Shown piece by piece: positions 9,705 through 20,636 of a stretch of DNA of 35,678 bases. The DNA is taken from the NCBI GenBank assembly GCA_946055515.1, contig CAMGGA010000005.1:1-35678 (forward strand), given 5' to 3'. Source of the DNA: an uncultured Bacteroidales bacterium (lineage in GTDB: Bacteria; Bacteroidota; Bacteroidia; Bacteroidales; Bacteroidaceae). A program made the translations under genes and the position numbers. The number at the start of each line of letters is the position of its first letter. Position 1 is the stretch's first letter. Under the pieces are notes generated by a model. The model did not search any database, was not told the DNA's origin, and saw only the letters and a list, made by a program, of their open reading frames with translations.

Positions 9705-9870
9705 AGGGTTATGGGACATAAGGTTATGAGGTTTGGGTCGCTTCGCTCGGAAGTTATGGGGTTTGAAGTTATGAGGTAATAAAGTTACTGCTTGAGTGGC
9801 AGCCTTTAGCCAGTTACTTTATAACCTCATAACCTTAACCCTTATAACTTTGGGAAAAATAACCACATAA
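9705..9870 (-). repeat. Structured intergenic element, family member B (upstream of the nucleotidyltransferase)
   Basis: Inverted repeat GTTATGAGGTAATAAAGTTACTG (9768-9790) / CAGTTACTTTATAACCTCATAAC (9811-9833), 21 of 23 paired, 20-nt loop; minus-strand sequence matches member A. Confidence 0.75.
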
Positions 9871-9878
9871 CCTGGGAA

Positions 9879-10979
9879 CTATCGTTCCCTCCGTTCCTGA
9901 TAAATCTTGGGCAACGGATTTTGGTAAGCCATCTCGAAGTGCAGTCTGTTGCGCCAAGCATCGATTGCCGTGAAAATAGCCTGACGCATGGAACGCTCGT
10001 CGGCTGTGCCCATACCAGCAATGTCGTAGGCCGTGCCATGGTCGGGAGAAGTGCGCACGAAGGGGAGTCCTGCGGTAAAGTTCACGCCATCGCCGCCCGA
10101 GAGTGCCTTGAAGGGAGCAAGCCCCTGGTCGTGGTACATGGCCAGCACTCCGTCGAACTTGCGGTACATGCCCGAAGCGAAGAAGCCATCTGCGGCAAAG
10201 GGGCCGTAGCAGGGGAGTCCAGCCTCCACCAGCGACTTGATGGCGGGTGCAATCACCTCTTCCTCCTCCTGGCCAATCACGCCGTGGTCACCCGCATGCG
10301 GATTGAGGGCCAGGATAGCGATGCGCGGGGCAGACACGTTGAAATCCCTGCGCAGCGATTCGTAGAGCAAACGCGCCTTCTCGGCAATGCGTTCCTCGGT
10401 GATGGCGAAAGCAACTTCCGAAATCGGCAGGTGCGTAGTAACCAACGCCACCCGCATCATGTCGTTCAGCAAAATCATCAACGGAGAAGTCTCCTCCGTG
10501 CCCAAGCGGTCCTGCAGATACTCCGTATGACCCGGGAAACGGAAATTGGCGCTCTGGATATTCGCCTTGTGGATGGGAGCCGTCACCAGCACATCCACCA
10601 GCCCTGCCTTCACGTCGGCCGTTGCCTGCTCGAGCGCAAGAAAAGCTGCATGTCCAGCCTCGCTGCTCAGTTTTCCAAATTCCACTTTCACCTCGTCGTC
10701 GCTGCAGTTCACCAAGTTCACCTGCCCATCAGCAGCCTCCTCGGCCGATGCGACCACACGGAGCGGCACGTTCAGCCCCAAGTGTTTGGCTTGGAAATCC
10801 GCCACTTTGGCGTGGCCGTAAATGACAGGCGTGCAGAGTTCCAACATGACAGGTTCAGCGAAAGCCTTGAGAATCACCTCCCAGCCCACACCGTTGGTGT
10901 CACCCTGCGTGATGGCCACGCGCACCTTGCCCGCAGCCGCCGTGTCCGGCATATTTTGTTCTTTGGTTATAGAATTCAT
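9879..10979 (-). CDS. pdxA: 4-hydroxythreonine-4-phosphate dehydrogenase
   Basis: VRVAITQGDTNGVGWEVILKAF, LNPHAGDHGVIGQEE, YHDQGLAPFKAL; start at MNSITKEQNM (10979). Confidence 0.94.
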   Translation of the reverse strand: MNSITKEQNMPDTAAAGKVRVAITQGDTNGVGWEVILKAFAEPVMLELCTPVIYGHAKVADFQAKHLGLNVPLRVVASAEEAADGQVNLVNCSDDEVKVEFGKLSSEAGHAAFLALEQATADVKAGLVDVLVTAPIHKANIQSANFRFPGHTEYLQDRLGTEETSPLMILLNDMMRVALVTTHLPISEVAFAITEERIAEKARLLYESLRRDFNVSAPRIAILALNPHAGDHGVIGQEEEEVIAPAIKSLVEAGLPCYGPFAADGFFASGMYRKFDGVLAMYHDQGLAPFKALSGGDGVNFTAGLPFVRTSPDHGTAYDIAGMGTADERSMRQAIFTAIDAWRNRLHFEMAYQNPLPKIYQERRER

Positions 10980-11014
10980 CGTAAAAGAAAAGTTTCCCAG
11001 AATATGGGGATATT

Positions 11015-11160
11015 CCAAGGTTATAAAGGATTAGGTTGTGAGGTAATTATGCAACTCTTCGAGCGGCGGTGTGAAGAAAGTTTTCTAAAAGCAACTTTGT
11101 AACCTCATAACCTGCGCGAAGCGCAACACCTCCTAACCCTTACACTTATAGCCTCATTGT
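11015..11160 (-). repeat. Structured intergenic element, family member C (upstream of pdxA)
   Basis: TAACCTCATAACCTGCGCGAAGCGCAAC (11100-11127) with TGCGC-GAA-GCGCA hairpin; reverse complement is 26/28 identical to 1575-1602. Imperfect partner arm around 11033-11046. Confidence 0.7.
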
Positions 11161-12266
11161 TAATTCCTTTGCCCGCGGGCCTGCTCTTGCGCTGCCGTAC
11201 TCAGCAGACCACAAGCCGCAAAGATGTCCTGCCCGCGCGAAGCACGGATGGTGGTGAACACCCCGTGGGCCGTGAGATAGTCCCTCAGCCAGACCATGCG
11301 CTCCGCGTCCACACCCTGGAGCGGAGAATCGGGGATGTCGTGGAAGCGGATGAGATTGACGCGGCAGTCCAGCGGGCGAAGGAGTTTCACCAGCGCCTCG
11401 GCATGGTGCAGCCCGTCGTTCACGCCCTTGAACACAATGTACTCAAACGAGAGCCTGCGTTGTCGTGCCCCCTCTGCGGGCCGCGGCCCATCAGAACGTT
11501 TGCGACAGAAATCATATTGGCGCAAGAGTTCCACCATGCGCTCGATGCCCATGCCGCGCTCGGCGGGCATCAGCGCGGCACGTTCGGCCGGGATAGGATG
11601 GTGCAGACTGATGGCCAAGTGGCAGGCCGACTCGTCGAGGAAGCGCTTCAGCCCCTTCTCGAGGCCCACCGTCGAAACAGTGATGCGCTTCGGACTCCAG
11701 CCCCAGCCCCACGCGGCGGTTAGCACCTCAGTGGCGCGCAAGACCGCGTCGAGATTGTCCAAAGGTTCGCCCTGCCCCATGAAAACCACGTTCGTCAGGG
11801 TGTCCACTTCAGGGAGCGAGTAAATCTGATTTAGGATGTCAGCCACCGACAGCGAAGCCGCATAGCCCTGGCGCCCTGTCATGCAAAACGCGCAGCCCAT
11901 CTTGCAGCCCACCTGCGAACTCACGCACAGCGTGGCACGCGCACCGTCGGGGATATAGACTGTCTCGATGAAATGACCGTCGGCCGTGGTGTAGAGATAC
12001 TTCACCGTACCGTCTTTCGAACGCTGTTCGGCGGCAGGGCGGCGTGCGCCAATTTCGCAATGCGCCTCGAGCAGTGCCCTCGCCTTCTGGCCCACATTCT
12101 TCATTTCCGCAAACGAAGCAACGCGTTTGCCGTAAATCCATCCTGCCACCTGTTTGCCCACGAAAGCGGGCAAGCCCAACTGGAGGCACAGCTGCGCCAT
12201 TTCGTCGGGCGAGCGACCCAAGAGAGAAAGTTTTTGTTCCAAAGGGGAATATTTAAGAATGCGCAT
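11160..12266 (-). CDS. rlmN: 23S rRNA (adenine(2503)-C(2))-methyltransferase
   Basis: 368 aa radical SAM; GCKMGCAFCMTGRQGY, VVFMGQGEPLDNLD, FKGVNDGLHHAE. Confidence 0.95.
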   Translation of the reverse strand: MRILKYSPLEQKLSLLGRSPDEMAQLCLQLGLPAFVGKQVAGWIYGKRVASFAEMKNVGQKARALLEAHCEIGARRPAAEQRSKDGTVKYLYTTADGHFIETVYIPDGARATLCVSSQVGCKMGCAFCMTGRQGYAASLSVADILNQIYSLPEVDTLTNVVFMGQGEPLDNLDAVLRATEVLTAAWGWGWSPKRITVSTVGLEKGLKRFLDESACHLAISLHHPIPAERAALMPAERGMGIERMVELLRQYDFCRKRSDGPRPAEGARQRRLSFEYIVFKGVNDGLHHAEALVKLLRPLDCRVNLIRFHDIPDSPLQGVDAERMVWLRDYLTAHGVFTTIRASRGQDIFAACGLLSTAAQEQARGQRN

Positions 12267-12297
12267 CGCGCCCCCTCTTGCACGAAGAAGGGGCGCG
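12267..12297. terminator. GC-rich hairpin between the SPOR gene and rlmN
   Basis: CGCGCCCC (12267-12274) / GGGGCGCG (12290-12297); lies between the SPOR stop and the rlmN start. Confidence 0.45.
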
Positions 12298-12309
12298 CGC
12301 CACCGTCAA

Positions 12310-12825
12310 TTATTTCGTATAAAGCAACCAGGCACCGGGATAGTTCGCCTTCAGGGCGTCGCGCGACTGCGCAGCCGAAGCCTTGTCGTCGTACGAGGAG
12401 GCAATCACGCGGAACCAGCCAGTCTGGCCGTTGATCGTCTCGTTCGTTTTCACCACGCGGGCATCATACCCCGCGTTGTCGAGACGAGCCTTCTGACCCT
12501 CAGCGTTCGCCTGGGTCACGAAGCTGCCCACAACGACACTGTATGTTTTGAGCGGATTGCCGCTGATTACCGTCATACCACCCTTGATTTCGCGCACATC
12601 GCTGTGATCCTCGGTCACCACCGTTGTCGTGGGCGGGGGAGTCGGCGTCACCGTCACGGGGCGTTCCTCCACGGGGTTAGTCACCACCTGCTGTTCATTC
12701 TGCTGCGTCTTGTCTTGGGCCATAGCCTGTTCGTAAGCCTGGCGGTAGGCACTCTCGCGCGACTTACAACTGCTCAACCCCACTGCGGCGCAAAGAACCA
12801 GCGCCCAAACCAAATTCTTTCTCAT
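12310..12825 (-). CDS. SPOR-domain lipoprotein
   Basis: 171 aa; lipobox-like VGLSSCKSRESAYRQAYEQAMAQ; C-terminus KTYSVVVGSFVTQANAEGQKARL...GWFRVIASSYDDKASAAQSRDALKANYPGAWLLYTK. Confidence 0.88.
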   Translation of the reverse strand: MRKNLVWALVLCAAVGLSSCKSRESAYRQAYEQAMAQDKTQQNEQQVVTNPVEERPVTVTPTPPPTTTVVTEDHSDVREIKGGMTVISGNPLKTYSVVVGSFVTQANAEGQKARLDNAGYDARVVKTNETINGQTGWFRVIASSYDDKASAAQSRDALKANYPGAWLLYTK

Positions 12826-13013
12826 TGTTTCCTTATATATTATTAGTAGGTGTATGTTTCAGCTTTAGCCGGGCAGGCCCGAAGCCCGCCCTCAGCCGAT
12901 AGCCAATAGGCGATACAAAAGTACAACAGACGCCCGCGGCGGCCGCACAAACACTTACTAAAAAACTTTAAATACCCATTTTTGTCCTTTTAAAGGAAAA
13001 ATAACGGGCGTAA

Positions 13014-13046
13014 TTTGCTTCAAATCAATTTAAAGCCGTACTTTTG
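13014..13046 (+). promoter_or_regulatory. Bacteroidetes-type promoter TTTG-N21-TACTTTTG for the YtxH gene
   Basis: TTTG 13014-13017 and TACTTTTG 13039-13046, 43 nt upstream of the ATG at 13089. Confidence 0.65.
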
Positions 13047-13088
13047 AAGCCTCACATAATAGTATTCACCCTAAAATACTTCTACACA

Positions 13089-13292
13089 ATGAAAGGACTT
13101 AGCATTCTCGCCGCATTCTTGGGCGGCGCTGCAGTAGGTGCAGCATGCGGCATTCTCTTTGCACCCGAAAAGGGCACCGATACCCGCGAACGCATTGCCG
13201 ACGCCATCCGCAAGCGTGGCATCAAGCTGAATCGCAAAGAAATGGAAAGCCTTGTCGACGACATCGCCGACGAGCTCCAGCCCGCTGAATAG
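13089..13292 (+). CDS. YtxH-domain small protein
   Basis: MKGLSILAAFLGGAAVGAACGILFAPEKGTDTRERIADAI; glycine-rich TM followed by LFAPEKG is typical of YtxH. Confidence 0.85.
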   Translation: MKGLSILAAFLGGAAVGAACGILFAPEKGTDTRERIADAIRKRGIKLNRKEMESLVDDIADELQPAE

Positions 13293-13300
13293 TTTACGGA

Positions 13301-13348
13301 AAAGCCCACCCGTGTGCAAACGGCAATACTTGCGCAGGGGTGGGCTTT
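13301..13348. terminator. Nested hairpin between the YtxH and holin-like genes
   Basis: AAAGCCCACCC (13301-13311) / GGGTGGGCTTT (13338-13348) perfect 11-bp stem; inner TGTGCAA/TTGCGCA arms. Confidence 0.6.
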
Positions 13349-13444
13349 GCTTGGCTTCCCCATCGTGCGGGCAAACCGTACACCCTTCAGCTCGCCGCAA
13401 GCGTTTCGCCCCACAGTTTCATTACCCCTCAAATCCCTTTCGCC

Positions 13445-13843
13445 GTGTTTTCCTCCGACAAGAATATCGAAACCATCGGGCAACTGCTGTCCGAACTCCA
13501 CCGCCATGCCGAGCTCCGCGCCGAGCTGTTCAAAGTCAACGCCGTCAGCAAACTCTCCAAGTTGCTCACGGTGCTCCTGCTTGGCATCATCCTCATCATG
13601 CTCATCAGCCTGGCGCTGTGGTTCGTCTCCATGATGTTGGCTGCTGCACTCGGCGAATGGTTGGAGAGTCAAGCCTTGGGCTATGCCATCGTCGTTGCCG
13701 GCTATTTGCTGTTGGCTCTTGTGGTCTACCTGCGCCGGAAAACCTGGATTGAAGCCCCCCTCACTCACTTCCTGGGCGAATTGTTCCTCAGTGACCACCA
13801 TCCAAACAGGAACAGCAACACTTCTACCCCATCATCCCTTTAG
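13445..13843 (+). CDS. Phage-holin superfamily-like (Actinobacteriophage holin III / YqjE-type) membrane protein
   Basis: GTG start inferred (VFSSDKNIETIGQLLSELHRHAELRAELFKVNAVSKLSKLLTVLLLGIILIMLISLALWF); two TM segments; position after YtxH typical. Start uncertain. Confidence 0.6.
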   Translation: MFSSDKNIETIGQLLSELHRHAELRAELFKVNAVSKLSKLLTVLLLGIILIMLISLALWFVSMMLAAALGEWLESQALGYAIVVAGYLLLALVVYLRRKTWIEAPLTHFLGELFLSDHHPNRNSNTSTPSSL

Positions 13844-13854
13844 CCCCCGTCCAC

Positions 13855-14133
13855 ATGAACACCTCGTCCACCCGCTATACCCCCGAATTGTTTGCAAAGC
13901 GCATCGCAGAACTGCACGAGCAGTTAGATGCCAACCGTTCCGCCATTGCTACGCATTGGCAAACCCTCTTCGTCCCCGCGCCCGCCTCAGAGAGCAAAGT
14001 ACAGCAATTTGTCAACCAAGCCGAGCGCGCAGTGGCCATCTACGACGGCGTGATGTTGGGCTACAAACTGTTCCACCGCTGGGGCGGTGCCATGAGCCGT
14101 TTAGGCAAGAAATTCCACCGAAAAAAGAAATAA
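13855..14133 (+). CDS. Small hypothetical protein in the YtxH/holin-like cluster
   Basis: 92 aa, 11 nt after the upstream stop; basic C-terminus FHRKKK. Confidence 0.65.
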   Translation: MNTSSTRYTPELFAKRIAELHEQLDANRSAIATHWQTLFVPAPASESKVQQFVNQAERAVAIYDGVMLGYKLFHRWGGAMSRLGKKFHRKKK

Positions 14134-14137
14134 CGAA

Positions 14138-14164
14138 AGAGGGGGGCGAAAGCCTCCTTTTTGG
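14138..14164 (+). terminator. Rho-independent terminator after the YtxH cluster
   Basis: GAGGGGGGCGAAAGCCTCCTTTTTGG: GC stem, GAAA loop, T-run. Confidence 0.6.
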
Positions 14165-14323
14165 TTATCCCCCATGGGGAAAGTGACTCCACTACCCTAT
14201 TCCCATTTCCTTTTTGGGGAGGACAAAACCATTTCACATCTCAGCACATTCGGGCTGTGTCGTAAGCTACCATTACGGCGCAGCCCCTTTTGGTACAATA
14301 CGAATTGGAGGGAGAAAACGCAT

Positions 14324-14357
14324 TTGGAGGGTGCGCCAAGATCGGCACACCCTCCAA
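14324..14357 (-). terminator. Hairpin terminator for the GH2 gene
   Basis: TTGGAGGGTGcGCC (14324-14337) / GGCaCACCCTCCAA (14344-14357), one mismatch, 6-nt loop; just downstream of the minus-strand stop at 14384. Confidence 0.65.
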
Positions 14358-14383
14358 GTATTTGTCAAAGCGAAAGAGTTCGC

Positions 14384-17581
<3,198 letters not shown>

Positions 17582-19597
17582 TCAGTTTTTCGTTTTCAGT
17601 GCCTTGATCTGGGCGTATGCCTTGTAGAGGCCCAACTGTCCGGCACGGCTGAAGTCGGCCTTGCTTTCCGCCCAATGTCCCAGACGGGCATGTACGAGGG
17701 CACGGTTGTAGTAGGCTTCGGGAAGACCGGGGTCGAGCTGGAGGGCACGGTCGAAGGCTTCGAGTGCTTGCTGCCACAGTTTCTGTTCGGCCCATAGACA
17801 ACCTTGGTTGTACACGACGTAGGCGTTTTGTGGTTCCAGGTGGGCGGCCAAGCTGAGGTCTGCGGCAGCCAAGGCGAGATTGGCCCTTGCTTCGGGGGCC
17901 TCGAGGGTCGCAGCCCGCGCACTGCGCATGAGGATGGAGGCGCGTTGGAGGCGCGGGGCGAGGGAGGCGGAGTCGGCCTGCACCGCGCGGTTCACTTCGT
18001 GGAGGGCTGCGGTGTAGTCGTACTGTGCTGCATAGATACTGGAGAGGTAGAGGGCCGCGTGGCTGTCGGGAATGGCTTCGAGAAGCGGCCGCAGACGCAG
18101 CAGGTCGGCCTCGGCGTCGGTGGCGGCAGAGGCATCGGCCGCAGCGGTCAGACTGAATTTGCGCAAGGGGGCATCGGCCTCCTGCAGGCGGGACATTTCG
18201 GCGAGATAGCCCACGGAGTGATAGCCATGGGCAAAGACGGGACGGAAGGCCAGGGCATACATGGGAAGAAATTCGTCGCTGACGGTCTGGTTCTGCACCT
18301 TTCCGTAGAGCGTGCCGAACACGTTCCTCACGGTGTCGGGGTCTTCCTCGATGAGTTGGGCATAGTTTTCAAAGGCATGGTCGGAACGCTGCCGCACCTT
18401 GCGCGTGGAAGTCTTCTTCTTGCGGCCAAAGGCGACGTCGAGCTCGTGGCGTGCCACGACGGTCTCGTCACTCACCGCCCCGGAGACATCGCCGATTTTC
18501 CGTCGGCACTCTGCACGGGACAGGTAGCCGTAGTAGAAATTGGGATATGCCTTGATGAGCACGGTATAGTCAGCCGCGGCCCCGCGGTAGTCGCCCGTCT
18601 GGGCGCGCAGCTGGGCGCGGTTGTAGCGGGCGAGGGTATTGTCCGGTTCCACGCCGAGCACAAAATCGAAGTCCTCGAGCGCCTGGTTGTAGTCGCCCGT
18701 GAAGGAGCGCAACAGGCCGCGGTTGTAGTGTGCCACGAAATGTCGGGGAATGAGCTCGATAGCCCGGTCGTAATCCTCGAGTGCGAGGTCGAAGAGTCCG
18801 AGTCCGTGGCGTGCCTGGGCGCGGGCCACATAGAGGTCGTGGTCGGTGGGCATTGCCTGCAGGGCGCGGGTGAGGAAGGAGTCGGCCTGCACGAGTTCGT
18901 TCTTCTGCAGGGCGTAGCGGCCCTTGAAGCTCCAAGCGCTTCCTTCTGCTGCATTGTACGTGAGGACAGTGTCCATCAAGGCTATGCCACGCAGGGTATC
19001 GCCGCGCTCGAGGGCTATCTGTGCCTTGACCATATAGGAGCGATAGAAGTTGGGGGTGCGGCGGAGCAGGTAGTCGAGGTCGGCCTCGGCCTCGTCGTAG
19101 TGTTTGAGCTGGAGTTGGCAGAGGGCGCGGTTGTAACGTGTGCCCTGCTCTTCGGGCATCTCGCGCAGGGCGCGGGTGTAGTCGGCGACAGCGCCTTGGT
19201 AGTCCTCGTTGTGGATGCGGCAGAGGCCGCGCAGTTCATACACATCGACGAGGAAGGGATTCAGGTCGATGCTCTTGGAACAGTCGGCCTCGGCTCCCGC
19301 ATAGTCTTCGAGGGTGAACTTGGCATAGGCGCGATAGTAATAGGGGCGGGCCAGGTAGGGCTTGGCCTCGATGGCCTGGTTGAAATAGCGGATGGCGGTG
19401 AGATAGTCGTCCACGCTGAGTGCATTGCGCCCCATGAGGGTGACCGCCTCGGCATCAACCTGGGCAGAACTTGAAAGGGGAAGGAGGAAGAAGACAACAA
19501 GCCACAAAATCCATTGTCCCACAGAGCGTTGGTGGCTTCGGGTGGGACAATGGATGGAAAGGGGTTTGCCGGATTTGGGGTCCAACTGTCTTCGCAT
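17582..19597 (-). CDS. Tetratricopeptide repeat protein
   Basis: 671 aa; many TPR units (AIRYFNQAIEAKPYLARPYYYRAYAKFTLEDYAGAEADCSKSIDLNP); signal-like VGQWILWLVVFFLLPLSSSAQ. Start uncertain: the hydrophobic segment begins at an in-frame GTG at 19522. Confidence 0.9.
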   Translation of the reverse strand: MRRQLDPKSGKPLSIHCPTRSHQRSVGQWILWLVVFFLLPLSSSAQVDAEAVTLMGRNALSVDDYLTAIRYFNQAIEAKPYLARPYYYRAYAKFTLEDYAGAEADCSKSIDLNPFLVDVYELRGLCRIHNEDYQGAVADYTRALREMPEEQGTRYNRALCQLQLKHYDEAEADLDYLLRRTPNFYRSYMVKAQIALERGDTLRGIALMDTVLTYNAAEGSAWSFKGRYALQKNELVQADSFLTRALQAMPTDHDLYVARAQARHGLGLFDLALEDYDRAIELIPRHFVAHYNRGLLRSFTGDYNQALEDFDFVLGVEPDNTLARYNRAQLRAQTGDYRGAAADYTVLIKAYPNFYYGYLSRAECRRKIGDVSGAVSDETVVARHELDVAFGRKKKTSTRKVRQRSDHAFENYAQLIEEDPDTVRNVFGTLYGKVQNQTVSDEFLPMYALAFRPVFAHGYHSVGYLAEMSRLQEADAPLRKFSLTAAADASAATDAEADLLRLRPLLEAIPDSHAALYLSSIYAAQYDYTAALHEVNRAVQADSASLAPRLQRASILMRSARAATLEAPEARANLALAAADLSLAAHLEPQNAYVVYNQGCLWAEQKLWQQALEAFDRALQLDPGLPEAYYNRALVHARLGHWAESKADFSRAGQLGLYKAYAQIKALKTKN

Positions 19598-19610
19598 GGC
19601 GATGAGCGGA

Positions 19611-20168
19611 TTATTTCGGACTCTTCACTTTGTAGGCGCAGCGGAACTTGCCCTTGATGAGCTGGGTGAGTTTGCTGCGCACCATTTGCTTGCGGAGTGG
19701 GGAAATGCGGTCCACAAAGAGGTGTGCATCGAGGTGGTCAAACTCGTGTTGCATCACGCGGGCCAGATAACCTTCGACCCATTCCTCGTGGTGCTGGAAC
19801 TGTTCGTCGTCATAGGCTACCTTGATGCGAGTGGGCCGGCGAACGGGTTCGTGGATGCCGGGCAGGCTGAGGCAGCCTTCTTCCATGCTTTCCGTTTCCG
19901 TGTCGTCGTACTCGAGGATGTGGGGATTGATGTACGCCTTGTTGAAACCGGCATACTCGGGATAGTCGTCCTTGAGCACATCGAGCGTAATCACCACGAG
20001 GCGAATGTTGCGGCCGATTTGCGGGGCAGCCAGCCCCACGCCATCGCTGTGGTACATGGTTTCGAACATGTCCTTGATCAGCTGCTGGAGTTCGGGATAG
20101 TCGGGGGTGATGTCTTCACACTCCTTGCGCAATACGGGCATGCCGTAGGTATAGATGGGGAGAATCAT
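19611..20168 (-). CDS. def: Peptide deformylase
   Basis: 185 aa; [36 protein letters not shown]. Confidence 0.95.
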   Translation of the reverse strand: MILPIYTYGMPVLRKECEDITPDYPELQQLIKDMFETMYHSDGVGLAAPQIGRNIRLVVITLDVLKDDYPEYAGFNKAYINPHILEYDDTETESMEEGCLSLPGIHEPVRRPTRIKVAYDDEQFQHHEEWVEGYLARVMQHEFDHLDAHLFVDRISPLRKQMVRSKLTQLIKGKFRCAYKVKSPK

Positions 20169-20198
20169 GTGAAATGGTTATTGTCGGAAGTTAGAAGT

Positions 20199-20618
20199 TT
20201 AGTGTGATAGTTGTGCGTCCATGTACCCCTGCAAGATGATGCAGGCACTGATTTCGTCGACCAGGCCCTTGTCCTCTCGCCGGCGCTGCTTCTTCACGCC
20301 TGCCGCCAGGATAGCCTGGTGAGCCAGCACGGAGGTGAAGCGCTCGTCGTAGAAGTCCACGGGGATTTGCGGCAGGGCCTTGCAGAGCTTTTCTGCAAAA
20401 GCCCGTACGCGGGGCTGGTTGTCCGAGGGTTGTCCGTTGGGCTGCGTGGGCAGTCCCATGACAATGCGTTCCACGCCCTCCCGGTTCACATAATCCATAA
20501 GGAAACGGAGCAACTGGGAGGTTTCCACCGTTTGCAGCGGTTGGGCAATGAGGCCCGCAGGGTCGGTCACAGCCACGCCCGTGCGCTTCTTGCCGTAGTC
20601 GAGACAGAGTATTCTCAT
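20199..20618 (-). CDS. ruvX: Holliday junction resolvase-like / pre-16S rRNA nuclease YqgF
   Basis: ATG 20618 (MRILCLDYGKKRTGVAVTDP); YDERFTSVLA, GLVDEISACIILQGYM. Confidence 0.93.
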   Translation of the reverse strand: MRILCLDYGKKRTGVAVTDPAGLIAQPLQTVETSQLLRFLMDYVNREGVERIVMGLPTQPNGQPSDNQPRVRAFAEKLCKALPQIPVDFYDERFTSVLAHQAILAAGVKKQRRREDKGLVDEISACIILQGYMDAQLSH

Positions 20619-20636
20619 GGTCTTCAGGCGCAACGC

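Noticed and set aside
13445-13843. Prophage lysis cassette (holin-like protein plus GH25 lysozyme in the window)
   Set aside because: The two genes are ~9 kb apart with no other phage genes; holin-superfamily proteins next to YtxH are common chromosomal genes in Bacteroidetes.
17804-19474. 556-aa plus-strand ORF antisense to the TPR gene (also 14774-16246, 20211-21926, 5257-7020, 32481-33872, 3850-4860)
   Set aside because: All are antisense shadows of well-supported genes, with low-complexity Val/Gly/His/Glu composition.
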